Of a DNA stretch of 64,000 nucleotides, positions 52,763 through 61,588 are shown piece after piece. The stretch is from Dethiobacter alkaliphilus. GTDB lineage: Bacteria > Bacillota > Dethiobacteria > DTU022 > UBA8154. Each line of letters opens with the position of its first letter. The stretch's first letter is position 1. The notes beneath the pieces are model-generated. The model saw nothing but the letters and a program-made list of their open reading frames with translations, was not told where the DNA came from and searched no databases. The stretch lies in NCBI GenBank assembly GCA_016841605.1, contig JAENYV010000019.1, positions 1-64,000 on the forward strand, in the 5' to 3' direction. The position numbers and the translations under genes were made by a program.

Positions 52763-52907
52763 TCTTAAATGACTATTGTATGACAAATAAACAAATTGTC
52801 CGATTATCAAATATCTTCTTTAAATAGTATCTTTTTTGAGATATAATAATGTTAAGTTAATAATAATGTTCTTTAATTCTTTCATGAACACGTCAGGAGG
52901 GATAAAT

Positions 52908-54281
52908 ATGGTGCTAAATAACGAAGAAGTATTTAAATTATTAAATGATTCTTTTCTGACAATTTTAGACAGAATAAATGAACCAATAATTGTTATTGAT
53001 AATAATGGAGTAGTTATTTATGTCAATAATGCTTACGAGTATCAGGTGGGAATCTCGCGAGAAAAAATTTTATATAGAAATATTAATGATAAATATCCTA
53101 ATGATAAACTTCTTCATGTTCTTAAAACAGGTCAACAAATAAAAGAGGATGAACATTATAATGAAACTCTAGGTTTTGATATTGTTGCAAGCTTTATACC
53201 TTTAAAAGATAATGATGAGAAAATTAAAGGTGTAATCGGGGTCGGTAATACAGGTGCCATTTATAAATTAAATAAGCACCTTAGATCGCTGGTTATCAAA
53301 AAGAATGAAAAAGTAGCCCAAAAAGAAGACAGAACCGACTTGCAATTTTTCAAAAGTATAGTAAGCAAAGATCCTAAGATGCTTAATTGCCTTGGAATTG
53401 CTGCTAATGTTGCTAAAACGGAAGCTTCAGTTATGCTTCGGGGAGAAACAGGTTCGGGGAAAGAATTAATTGCTCAGGGTATACATAAAACAAGCAATAG
53501 AGCAAAATATCCTTTTGTAGAGATAAACTGTTCGGCTATCCCTGAAAACCTTTTAGAATCAGAACTGTTCGGATATAGTTCAGGTGCGTTTACAGGTGCC
53601 AAATCTTCCGGCAAGACTGGAAAGTTCGAAGAAGCACACAATGGAACTTTATTTTTGGATGAAATAGGAGATATATCCTGCAGTACGCAAGTCAAACTAT
53701 TACGTTTTACACAAGAAAGATATATTGAAAAATTGGGCGAAAATAAAAAAATACCCGTCAATGTGCGCATTATTTCGGCAACCAACAGGAATTTAGAACA
53801 AATGGTCCAACAAGGTGAATTTCGTGCAGATTTATATTATCGCCTCTATGTAGTACCTATTTTTATCCCCCCTTTAAGACAAAGATTTGCTGATATTTCC
53901 CTGCTTACTTATCATTTTTTAAACTATTACACCCAAAAATATAAAAAAAATTTAAGAATTACACCTGATACGCTAGAATTTTTGCAGGATTATTCCTGGC
54001 CAGGCAATGTTAGAGAACTAAAAAACGCTATAGAACATGCAGTTATTATGTGCCGAACAAATGAAATTACAAAAGATAATTTACAGCTTAATGTTGCAAG
54101 CGTCCAAGCAAAACCGGAATTTAGCACATTAGATTTAAATCATTCAGTAGAAGAATTGGAGAAAACAATTATTAAAGAAGCGCTTGCCAAAGCACATAAT
54201 AATAAAAGTAAAGCGATTAAATATTTAGGAATCAGTAGAAGCGCTTTTTACGCTAAATTGGAAAAATATAACATAATTTAG
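52908..54281 (+). CDS. Sigma-54-dependent transcriptional activator (PAS-AAA+-Fis)
   Basis: A 457-aa enhancer-binding protein: a single PAS domain (about 14-115), an AAA+ domain with Walker A GETGSGKE, the GAFTGA loop, Walker B NGTLFLDEIGDI, and a Fis-type HTH (NNKSKAIKYLGISRSAFY). ATG at 52908 follows CAGGAGGGATAA; an upstream frame has no ribosome binding site. It is markedly more A/T-rich in codon use than the surrounding genes, possibly from horizontal transfer. Its divergent orientation and the sigma-54 promoter at 52579-52595 make the thiolase operon the likely target. Its 3' end overlaps the convergent rph-rdgB gene by 4 bp. Confidence 0.93.
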   Translation: MVLNNEEVFKLLNDSFLTILDRINEPIIVIDNNGVVIYVNNAYEYQVGISREKILYRNINDKYPNDKLLHVLKTGQQIKEDEHYNETLGFDIVASFIPLKDNDEKIKGVIGVGNTGAIYKLNKHLRSLVIKKNEKVAQKEDRTDLQFFKSIVSKDPKMLNCLGIAANVAKTEASVMLRGETGSGKELIAQGIHKTSNRAKYPFVEINCSAIPENLLESELFGYSSGAFTGAKSSGKTGKFEEAHNGTLFLDEIGDISCSTQVKLLRFTQERYIEKLGENKKIPVNVRIISATNRNLEQMVQQGEFRADLYYRLYVVPIFIPPLRQRFADISLLTYHFLNYYTQKYKKNLRITPDTLEFLQDYSWPGNVRELKNAIEHAVIMCRTNEITKDNLQLNVASVQAKPEFSTLDLNHSVEELEKTIIKEALAKAHNNKSKAIKYLGISRSAFYAKLEKYNII

Positions 54282-55621
54282 TCCTTACAAATCTTCTTTA
54301 ACATTTCCCTGGCTTTCTGTAAAGCTCTTCCCCGGTGGCTGATGCGGTTTTTTGCCTCCAGGTCCATCTCGGCAAAAGTTTTCCCTTCTTCCAGAGAGAA
54401 AAAAAGAGGATCATAGCCAAACCCATGATTTCCCTGTGGAACAGTAAGAATACGCCCCCGGCAGACTCCCTCAACTGTTTGCGTTTTTTCTCCGGGCCTG
54501 GCAAGAGCTATGACACAGACAAAACGTGCTTTTCTCTCGGCAAGAGGAACATCCTCCATCATTTTCAGTAAAAGAGCATTATTTTGTTCGTCTGTTGCCC
54601 CCTCCCCGGCAAAGCGGGCCGAATAGACCCCGGGCTTACCGCCCAGATACTGTACTTCCAATCCGGAATCATCGGCTAAAACCATTTCACCCGTAATTCG
54701 AGAATAAGTTTCCGCCTTGAGAATAGCATTCTCTTTAAATGTGGAACCTGTCTCTTCCACGGAAGAAAGGCAGGAAATATCTCGTAGAGAAAGAATCTCC
54801 AGGGAAAGCGGAGCAAGCATTTTCTTTAGTTCCTTAATTTTACCTTCATTAAAAGAAGCCAGAAGAAGTTTCTTTTTCGGAGATTGAGCTCCTATTTTTG
54901 CGGCAATTTCCCCCAGCGATTCCCGTTGAGCAGATATAAGAAATTCTATCCCCCCCGCAGCCATTTCCAAAAGTTGGTCAAGTTCATCCCGACAAAAAGG
55001 TTTTCTTTCAGCAGTTCCCTGGACCTCAACCAGATGCCCGCCACCGGTCATGACTACATTCAGATCCACCTGTGCCCCGCTGTCTTCCCCGAAAGAAAGG
55101 TCCAGCAGGGCTTCCCCGTCCACAATGCCCGCACTGACTGCCGCAACATAATCCGTTAAAGGAAAGCGGGAAATTTTTTTTTCCTGCAGCAAATAATGGC
55201 ATGCTTCGGCCAATGCGACAAAGGCACCTGTTACCGCTGCTGTTCTGGTCCCTCCGTCAGCCTGCAGTACATCACAGTCCAGCCAAACAGTTCTCTCACC
55301 CAGTGCTTCCAAATCGACCACGGCTCGCAGTGCACGGCCGATAAACCGTTGTATTTCCGAAGTACGCCCGCTAACCCTTCCCCTGGAAGCCTCCCGCACA
55401 TTTCGTTTGTGTGTTGCCCTGGGAAGCAGGGAATACTCTGCCGTAACCCAGCCTCGTTTTTCTCCTTTCATCCACACAGGAACGTTTTCTTCCACAGAAG
55501 CAGCACAAAGTATCTGAGTACTTCCTATTTCTATAAGCACCGATCCCTCTGCATGCTGAAGAAATCCTCTTTTTATATGAACTTTTCTGAGTTCCCCTTT
55601 TCCTCTCTGATAAACCCTCAT
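54278..55621 (-). CDS. Ribonuclease PH fused to RdgB/HAM1 NTP pyrophosphatase
   Basis: A 447-aa bifunctional protein. Residues 1-243 are RNase PH (trims tRNA 3' ends phosphorolytically): WVTAEYSLLPRATH, ASRGRVSGRTSEIQRFIGRALRA and DCDVLQADGGTRTAA. Residues 250-447 are RdgB/HAM1, which removes dITP/XTP from nucleotide pools: LLLASFNEGKIKELK, ADDSGLEVQYLGGKPGVYSAR, and GFGYDPLFF. The fusion occurs in other Firmicutes. ATG at 55621 follows GGAGGGAAAAGAC. The last four bases overlap the convergent activator gene. Confidence 0.95.
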   Translation of the reverse strand: MRVYQRGKGELRKVHIKRGFLQHAEGSVLIEIGSTQILCAASVEENVPVWMKGEKRGWVTAEYSLLPRATHKRNVREASRGRVSGRTSEIQRFIGRALRAVVDLEALGERTVWLDCDVLQADGGTRTAAVTGAFVALAEACHYLLQEKKISRFPLTDYVAAVSAGIVDGEALLDLSFGEDSGAQVDLNVVMTGGGHLVEVQGTAERKPFCRDELDQLLEMAAGGIEFLISAQRESLGEIAAKIGAQSPKKKLLLASFNEGKIKELKKMLAPLSLEILSLRDISCLSSVEETGSTFKENAILKAETYSRITGEMVLADDSGLEVQYLGGKPGVYSARFAGEGATDEQNNALLLKMMEDVPLAERKARFVCVIALARPGEKTQTVEGVCRGRILTVPQGNHGFGYDPLFFSLEEGKTFAEMDLEAKNRISHRGRALQKAREMLKKICKD

Positions 55622-55788
55622 ATGTCTTTTCCCTCCATTTAATGCCAAAATTTTTCCGTCCCATTTGTCAAGTAATTATCCAACTTTTTGCAGGATTATA
55701 GAATCCAATCACGAATTTTTAGTTTAAACTAAGTTTAAATAGTTAAACTGTTTTTAAGTATAAATATTTTCGCGGAGGTGAAACTAAT

Positions 55789-56190
55789 TTGCTCATCAGG
55801 AGAATTTTTGCCTTTTTAATTGACGCTGTTATAGTTGGCCTGTTCGAATTACTCCCTTTTATCGGCGGCCTGATCGGCTTCCTTTATATGCTCTTCAGGG
55901 ATGGTATTACAGACAATGGAAGCATTGGTAAAAAACTACTTAATTTACAGTTAACCACAATAACAGGATTCCGTCCCGCTTTTCAAGAATCAATCCGCAG
56001 AAATTTTATTTTCGCTATTCCTTCCCTGTTTGCCATTATTCCCGTAATCGGCATCTTTATCAGCTTTGTTGTCGGACTTGTTATTTATGTAATAGAACTC
56101 CTGGCAATGTTAAACAGTCCGGACGGGCAACGTCACGGAGACCTCTGGGCGGGCACTATTGTCAGAGAGGCTCCAATATATCACAGATAG
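55789..56190 (+). CDS. RDD family membrane protein
   Basis: A 133-aa protein with two or three membrane helices and the RDD pattern: RRIFAFLIDAVIVGLFELLPF (first helix with the R and D), then GSIGKKLLNLQ and a Phe-rich helix. RDD proteins have been linked to osmolyte or Na+ handling in some bacteria, but the role here is unknown. It starts with TTG behind GCGGAGGTGAAACTAA. Confidence 0.8.
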   Translation: MLIRRIFAFLIDAVIVGLFELLPFIGGLIGFLYMLFRDGITDNGSIGKKLLNLQLTTITGFRPAFQESIRRNFIFAIPSLFAIIPVIGIFISFVVGLVIYVIELLAMLNSPDGQRHGDLWAGTIVREAPIYHR

Positions 56191-56226
56191 CACCCATGTG
56201 AAGCTTCGCTTGTTATTTTTAAGGTG

Positions 56227-56268
56227 TTTTTCCGGCCTGCCGGCACTGCTGACTTCTGCCGTCCGCAT
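56227..56268. repeat. Dispersed intergenic repeat, copy 1
   Basis: TTTTTCCGGCCTGCCGGCAC followed by TGCTGACTTCTGCCGTCCG. It matches the element at 62706-62747 at about 36 of 41 positions, and both lie just past the 3' end of a leftward gene. Confidence 0.7.
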
Positions 56269-57336
56269 TCAAATAAGCAGGTTTACCAAAAGTGCTGACG
56301 GGTCCGCCGGTTCTTGAAAAGAAATTCCGTAAGGGAGCGTCACGGCTTCTCCTTCCACGAGGACCTGTATTTTTTTTACCCCGGGAATAGCTGATAAAGT
56401 AAAAACAATTTGCCGAAAAAGATGTTCTTCTCCGCTAAGACCGCCGCGATAATTGAGGATCTCACGAGAAAAATCCACCACAAGTAAGTCTCCCTCCATA
56501 GAAATTGCCTTTAATGTTGTTCCCGGCGGAATCTCGCTGAAAAGCCCATTGTCACGGCGCGGACCCTGTAAAAGTTCTTCTACGGCCGCCCTGGCCGAAT
56601 TTCTTTCCCCGGTAACAACCCTGGTTACCGGAATGTAAAAAACATGATTATCACCCAAAACATGGCAGAAATAAAGAATTACCTGCTGTGTATCCTTGTA
56701 ATCATCAATACCCTCTGCAACTTCCAGATTTACGCCTCTCTGGTGTGCAAAAAAGCTCTCTCCCGGAGTACCGCCGGGGAAAACACCTGGAACAGTTCCC
56801 TCGACCATAATCTCAACCTCTTCAACAGTAGGAAACTGTAAAAGGGTAAAAACCACGCTATCCAGAACCTCCCTTTCCATCCCCGGATCGTATTCCAGGA
56901 AAGAACCGCTCAGATCCGCCCGGGCTAGCCCGTCCCGAATTGTTAGCCCCAGTACTTCTGTAGTAGGAGATAGAATAGGGATAAGGCCAAAGCGCATTTC
57001 CTGAGCAGGAGTAGGTCCTTCAATAAGTTTTTTTAAGGCAGCCCTTCCGACCCCTTCCGTCCAGGGCATGGCGATAGTTACAGGAACGAGGTACTTTTTA
57101 TTTCCGTCCAAAAAATAAACCTGGAAGTGGAGAGTGCCTTCCGGCAAAACGTCTTTAAGCGATTCTTTTCCGCTCTCCCCGGTATCATCCGGCGGTAAAA
57201 CCTCTTCAACCTCTGTTTTTCCTCTTTCTTGCAATAATTGCGGAACAATATCCTGGAGACACCCCGTCAGCAACAAAAGAAAAGGCAAACAAAATAACAA
57301 CGCCACTAACAATTTACCGCCCCATTTTCCCCTCAT
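56269..57336 (-). CDS. GerMN-domain lipoprotein
   Basis: A 355-aa lipoprotein with signal sequence and lipobox LLLTGC (about residue 26), then two GerMN (GerM/Spore_germination) domains of about 130 residues each: VTIAMPWTEGVGRAALKKLIEGPTP and ITRVVTGERNSARAAVEELLQGP, both followed by AxxDLSGSFL or VVDFSREIL. In sporulating bacteria GerM localises SpoIIIA parts at the forespore; vegetative relatives bind the envelope. The start is ATG 57336 (AAAGGAGAGAAGG). It lies 92 nt after murI. Confidence 0.88.
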   Translation of the reverse strand: MRGKWGGKLLVALLFCLPFLLLLTGCLQDIVPQLLQERGKTEVEEVLPPDDTGESGKESLKDVLPEGTLHFQVYFLDGNKKYLVPVTIAMPWTEGVGRAALKKLIEGPTPAQEMRFGLIPILSPTTEVLGLTIRDGLARADLSGSFLEYDPGMEREVLDSVVFTLLQFPTVEEVEIMVEGTVPGVFPGGTPGESFFAHQRGVNLEVAEGIDDYKDTQQVILYFCHVLGDNHVFYIPVTRVVTGERNSARAAVEELLQGPRRDNGLFSEIPPGTTLKAISMEGDLLVVDFSREILNYRGGLSGEEHLFRQIVFTLSAIPGVKKIQVLVEGEAVTLPYGISFQEPADPSALLVNLLI

Positions 57337-57428
57337 GTCCTTCTCTCCTTTCACCCGAAACCTATTTTTGTATATATATTTATAGCAGGTGAAAGGAAAT
57401 TATGAAAAAAACACGGCTCCGTAAATCA

Positions 57429-58262
57429 CTACTGTTGCTGTTGAATAAGGGGATTATCGGAGTTAAGAATAACCTGGAAAGCTTTTATTCTTTCTCCAAG
57501 CAGCTTCTCTGCCAGTTCTTTAAAAGTCCTGGCCGGTCCACTGACGAAAAAACGGCTTCGTGAATCATTGGTGCCGGAAAGGTTTAATAGTCCTTTTTTC
57601 TCCATGACATCCCTGGTCTCCCGGGCGGTCTCCTCTGCCGAACTGATCAATTGTACCTCCGGCCCCATTACTTCCTGTATAACATCAGCCATTAAGGGGT
57701 AATGCGTACAACCCAGAATAAGAGTATCTATCCCCACATCTTTGAACGGGGAAAGATATTCCTCAGCTACCCGCCGGGCTTCAGGAGTTCCTACCAAATC
57801 ATTTTCCACCAGAAGAACAAAAAGCGGACAAGCTTGACTGTACAGCTCCATTCCTGGAGCCAGCTTACGAAAAACATCCTGATATGCCCCGCTCTCAATT
57901 GTTCCCTGTGTCCCGATTACCCCCACTTTTCCCTTGCGGGTCTGTTTCAGTGCAGCTCTCACACCAGGCTCAATAACGCCTATCAAGGGAAGAACGGTTC
58001 TCTCCTTGTAATATTCCAGGCCAGCCGCTGTCGCAGAATTGCAGGCAATGATCAGGGCTTTAATCTCCTGTGTCTGCAAAAAATCCATGATTTCATAGAC
58101 GAATCTCCTTACCTGTTCATGGGGCCTGGGACCGTAAGGGAACCGTGCAGTATCTCCAAAATAGATAATTTTTTCCCCGGGAAGCTGTTTAAAAATTTCT
58201 TTGACAACAGTTAGCCCTCCGACCCCGGAATCAAACAAAGCAATCGCCTTATGATTCTCCAA
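57429..58262 (-). CDS. murI: Glutamate racemase
   Basis: A 277-aa enzyme making D-glutamate for peptidoglycan. The two catalytic Cys are in ACNSATAAG and LGCTHYPLM; the Asp/Ser pair is in LFDSGVGGLTVVKE. It starts with TTG behind AAAGGAGGCTTTTTT. It is usually in the cytoplasm and precedes the GerMN lipoprotein gene in the same orientation. Confidence 0.97.
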   Translation of the reverse strand: MENHKAIALFDSGVGGLTVVKEIFKQLPGEKIIYFGDTARFPYGPRPHEQVRRFVYEIMDFLQTQEIKALIIACNSATAAGLEYYKERTVLPLIGVIEPGVRAALKQTRKGKVGVIGTQGTIESGAYQDVFRKLAPGMELYSQACPLFVLLVENDLVGTPEARRVAEEYLSPFKDVGIDTLILGCTHYPLMADVIQEVMGPEVQLISSAEETARETRDVMEKKGLLNLSGTNDSRSRFFVSGPARTFKELAEKLLGERIKAFQVILNSDNPLIQQQQ

Positions 58263-58321
58263 AAAAAAGCCTCCTTTTAAACAAAATCGGATTTAGAATT
58301 TAAATGCCCGGAAAAATCTCC

Positions 58322-58846
58322 TTACTTTGCTTTCCGGCGGGGGAAAAATCCTCCGATAATTTTACGCGTATCCATAACAGAGATAAAAGCTCTTTTATCT
58401 TCGCTATCGATCAATCTCATCAGGCGAGGCAAATCTCTCCTTTTTAAAAGAACATAAAGAATGTTATGCTTCCCATCTTTTCCGCAGCCTTCCACCGTTG
58501 TAACACCAAACCCGTTTTCCCTTAATATATCCTGCAACCTGTCATGAAACTCGACGGAAATTATTTGGACATTGACATGCCCCAGGGCAATACGATCTTC
58601 GATCACACTCCCTGTGTAAGTGCCGACGGCAAAACCGGCAGCATAAATAAACAAATTTAGAGGGTTATCCAGGCGGTTGACGACCTGGCTCAGGGCTGTT
58701 ATATAGAGGGCTGCTTCAAAAAAACCGATCATTGCAGCCAGGAAGCTTCGTCCTCTTGTAATCATCAAAATGCGAAATGTTGCCAGAGACATATCCGCAA
58801 CCCTGGCAAAAAAAATAAAGAAACCTATGGCGATATTCAAACCCAC
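58322..58846 (-). CDS. UPF0316/DUF2179 membrane protein
   Basis: A 174-aa protein with three membrane helices (about 5-25, 37-55 and 62-82) and a C-terminal DUF2179 domain (about 100-165). It matches the UPF0316 family: FFARVADMSLATFRILMITRG, GFFEAALYITALSQVV and FAVGTYTGSVIEDRIALG. Function unknown. It starts with GTG; the ribosome binding site is weak. It lies 59 nt upstream of murI. Confidence 0.85.
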   Translation of the reverse strand: MGLNIAIGFFIFFARVADMSLATFRILMITRGRSFLAAMIGFFEAALYITALSQVVNRLDNPLNLFIYAAGFAVGTYTGSVIEDRIALGHVNVQIISVEFHDRLQDILRENGFGVTTVEGCGKDGKHNILYVLLKRRDLPRLMRLIDSEDKRAFISVMDTRKIIGGFFPRRKAK

Positions 58847-59420
58847 TTGTAATTCACCGCTTTCTCTAAAAAACGGAGGTAAGAAGTCTACGTTTTTATT
58901 AGTTATTGTGTTATTATATTTCTAGTATAAAAATGTACTTTTATACCTTTTCTTTAGAACCTCTTTTATTCGCTAGTCAGTGTAACAATTGACTAAAAAT
59001 GTGTCAATAGGGTTGCCGCATATTCCCCACATATTTCCTATTTCCGCTTTTTTCGCCACTATTTGACAAAAGACTAAAATTTTTTTAACGAAAGCTTTAC
59101 AAGGTTTTAATTTTATTATAGCATTTCTTAATTTTGTATGATAGAATGGAATGTAAATTGCAGTCCAGGGGTTTTGAGCAATATTTTTTTAAAAACAGTT
59201 TAATAATATCTTCAAACACACACTCTATTTTAGGCCAGGGGGGGTGTAAACCACTTATACCTTTTTTTCCCGGGCTTTTTGTCCGCTGATTAAAATTCGC
59301 ATTTGGTTCCTTCCGGCTGCTCAAAAGTTATTAAGAAAGCAGCTATCTTCTCCCTAGAGACAAGCATCTTTCCAGCGGTTTCATTATAATGATTTAAACT
59401 ATTTAAAGAGAGGGGTTTGT
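58847..59420. other. 574-nt divergent intergenic region
   Basis: A/T-rich, no gene seen. GTATAAAA and TTTTATAC form an 8-bp inverted repeat at 58925-58946. TTGAC...GTCAA pairs near 58988-59010, and a TATAAT -10 element lies about 30 nt before the por operon. The size and symmetry suggest regulation of the por operon or the leftward genes. Confidence 0.4.
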
Positions 59421-59993
59421 ATGGATAAAGTTGTGGAAATTCGTTGGCACGCCAGGGGAGGCCAGGGTGCGGTAACTGCAGCCAAAACTCTGGCAGAAAT
59501 GTCTCTGACCAAAAATATGTTCTTCCAGGCTTTTCCGGAATACGGACCGGAAAGGATGGGTGCACCCATCCAGTGCTTTAACCGTCTAAGTAAAGATAAA
59601 ATTTCCACTTATTGCGGGATAACCAATCCGCATATTGTCATCGTTGTCGACCATACCCTGTTAGATATTGTAGATATAACCGCGGGTCTTGATGATGATG
59701 GAATTATCATTATTAATACAACACTTCAACCGGAACAAATCCGGACTAAACTAAATATTAACGGAAGGAAACTTTATACAGTTGATGCGACGCACATCTC
59801 ATTGGAAGAATTGCGTAGATTTATGCCGAATGTCCCCATGCTGGGAGCCCTATTAAAGGTAACCGGTTTACTGACAAGGGAAGAAGCCATCGCTTTTCTA
59901 CAGGACTCTTTCGGTAAAAAATTTCCGGCTAAAATCGTGGAAAGCAATATTGTTGCCCTGAAGCGTGCTTTTGAGGAGGTAAAAGGGGAATGA
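59421..59993 (+). CDS. porC: 2-oxoacid:ferredoxin oxidoreductase, gamma subunit
   Basis: A 190-aa gamma subunit of the pyruvate/2-oxoacid:ferredoxin oxidoreductase family: EIRWHARGGQGAVTAAKTLAE at the N-terminus, the FPEYGPERMGAPIQCFNR segment, and a C-terminal SNIVALKRAFEEV. The complex oxidatively decarboxylates a 2-oxoacid to acyl-CoA and reduced ferredoxin. The operon order gamma-delta-alpha-beta is that of thermotogal and clostridial Por. Substrate (pyruvate or branched-chain) is not certain. Confidence 0.93.
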   Translation: MDKVVEIRWHARGGQGAVTAAKTLAEMSLTKNMFFQAFPEYGPERMGAPIQCFNRLSKDKISTYCGITNPHIVIVVDHTLLDIVDITAGLDDDGIIIINTTLQPEQIRTKLNINGRKLYTVDATHISLEELRRFMPNVPMLGALLKVTGLLTREEAIAFLQDSFGKKFPAKIVESNIVALKRAFEEVKGE

Positions 59994-60301
59994 CATGGGA
60001 TATAACTGAAATTCAAAAATGGGATTGGAAAAAACATCCTTTTGGAGGGACTATAAAGGACCCCGGTAATTCTCGCAAATTTAAAACTGGAGGGTGGCGG
60101 GCCTTTCGCCCGGTTAGAGATGAAAACAAGTGCACTCAATGTCTAATCTGCTATGTTTTCTGTCCGGACAGTGCAATTAAAACAAAGGATGATAAAATAA
60201 TTGAAATCGACTACAGTTTTTGTAAAGGCTGTGGAATTTGCGCCCAGGAATGTCCTCTGGATGCCATCCGGATGTGCGATGAAACCAAAGAGCAGAGTTA
60301 A
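59990..60301 (+). CDS. porD: 2-oxoacid:ferredoxin oxidoreductase, delta (ferredoxin) subunit
   Basis: A 103-aa 2x[4Fe-4S] ferredoxin-like subunit with clusters CTQCLICYVFCPDSAI and CKGCGICAQECPLDAI. The ATG overlaps the gamma stop (ATGA). It passes electrons from the catalytic subunits to external ferredoxin. Confidence 0.95.
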   Translation: MTWDITEIQKWDWKKHPFGGTIKDPGNSRKFKTGGWRAFRPVRDENKCTQCLICYVFCPDSAIKTKDDKIIEIDYSFCKGCGICAQECPLDAIRMCDETKEQS

Positions 60302-60380
60302 TAAGTCTTGAAATAAAAATACTTTATGACAATATATTTACTTTTTCAACATCTCTGAAATCGTTAAAAGGAGGACAGAC

Positions 60381-61577
60381 ATGAATTCACTGATAAAAAC
60401 AGCAGCGCTCGTCGGAACCGATGCTGTCGCAGAGGCTATGAGGCAGATAAATCCCGACGTTGTAGCGGCCTATCCGATTACTCCTCAGACCGCTATCGTA
60501 GAAACTTTTTCCCAAATGGTCGCAGACGGACTGGTCAAAACGCAGATGATCGCCGTAGAAAGTGAGCATAGTGCCATGAGTGCTACTATCGGTGCAGCTT
60601 CTTCCGGCATACGCGCCATGACCTGTACTTCCTCCCAGGGTCTGGCACTGATGTGGGAGCTTCTGTATATTGCCTCCGGTCTACGACTGCCTATTGTTAT
60701 GCCCAATGTAAACCGTTCTCTGTCCGCTCCCATCAATATTCACTGTGACCACGGGGATAGTATGGGAGCCAGAGATTCCGGGTGGATACAGTTATTTTCA
60801 GAAAATGCCCAGGAGGCTTACGACAACACCATTCAAGCTATACGCATTGCCGAGCATCCCGATATTCAACTTCCGGTTATGGTCCTTATGGACGGCTTTA
60901 TCATCTCCCATTCAATCGACAGGCTTGATCTCCAGGATGACACAAGCGTCCAAAAATTTATCGGCAGTAGAAACCCGGCTTATTCATTACTGGATTCACA
61001 GAATCCAACCAGTGTCGGCACCTTTGATTCTTTATACGGTTACTTTTTTGAATTTAAACGTCAGCAGGAGGAGGGAATGATAAACGCCCTTAACGTAATT
61101 CAAGAAGTGGGAAATGAATTTGGAACACTTTTTGGACGTTCCTATGGTCTATTCGAAACTGTCGGCATGGAAGATGCCGAATATGCCGTCATCGCGACGG
61201 GCTCGGCAGCCGGGACCATACGCATGGAAGTGGAACATCTGCGCTCCTCAGGAGTTCCTATCGGGATGATCAAGCTGCGCTCTTTCCGGCCTTTTCCCGC
61301 CAAACAGCTGGCGGAGCTTCTTTCCGGTCTTAAAGCTGTTGCTGTTTTTGACCGTTCAGATACTTTTGCCGGTCACATGGGAGGGCCAATCTTTATTGAA
61401 CTGCGTTCCTCTCTCTATGACCTGGAAAAGAAACCACTGACAATTAATTATGTTTACGGCCTGGGTGGTCGAGACCTTTCTGAAAAACTGGTAAAAAAAG
61501 CTGCCGGCGAACTGATGGAAACAGCGCAAAACGGATTTGTTCGCCAAACCGTCAATTATCTTGGTTTACGGGAATAG
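60381..61577 (+). CDS. porA: 2-oxoacid:ferredoxin oxidoreductase, alpha subunit
   Basis: A 398-aa alpha subunit with the pyrimidine-binding and domain I/II features of the family: AYPITPQTAIVETF, the ESEHSAMSATIGAASSGIRAMTCTSSQGLALMWE motif, and the C-terminal domain II (VGMEDAEYAVIATGSAAGTIRM). It binds thiamine diphosphate and CoA together with the beta subunit. An AAAGGAGGACAGAC site precedes the ATG. Confidence 0.96.
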   Translation: MNSLIKTAALVGTDAVAEAMRQINPDVVAAYPITPQTAIVETFSQMVADGLVKTQMIAVESEHSAMSATIGAASSGIRAMTCTSSQGLALMWELLYIASGLRLPIVMPNVNRSLSAPINIHCDHGDSMGARDSGWIQLFSENAQEAYDNTIQAIRIAEHPDIQLPVMVLMDGFIISHSIDRLDLQDDTSVQKFIGSRNPAYSLLDSQNPTSVGTFDSLYGYFFEFKRQQEEGMINALNVIQEVGNEFGTLFGRSYGLFETVGMEDAEYAVIATGSAAGTIRMEVEHLRSSGVPIGMIKLRSFRPFPAKQLAELLSGLKAVAVFDRSDTFAGHMGGPIFIELRSSLYDLEKKPLTINYVYGLGGRDLSEKLVKKAAGELMETAQNGFVRQTVNYLGLRE

Positions 61578-61588
61578 GAGGTGCAAAC

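Larger units (their letters stand above)
52349..52907. other. Long A/T-rich divergent intergenic region
   Basis: 559 nt separating the thiolase from its probable activator. It contains the sigma-54 promoter and candidate activator sites listed above. A GACAA...TTGTC inverted repeat lies near 52782-52800. No gene is visible. Confidence 0.6.
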
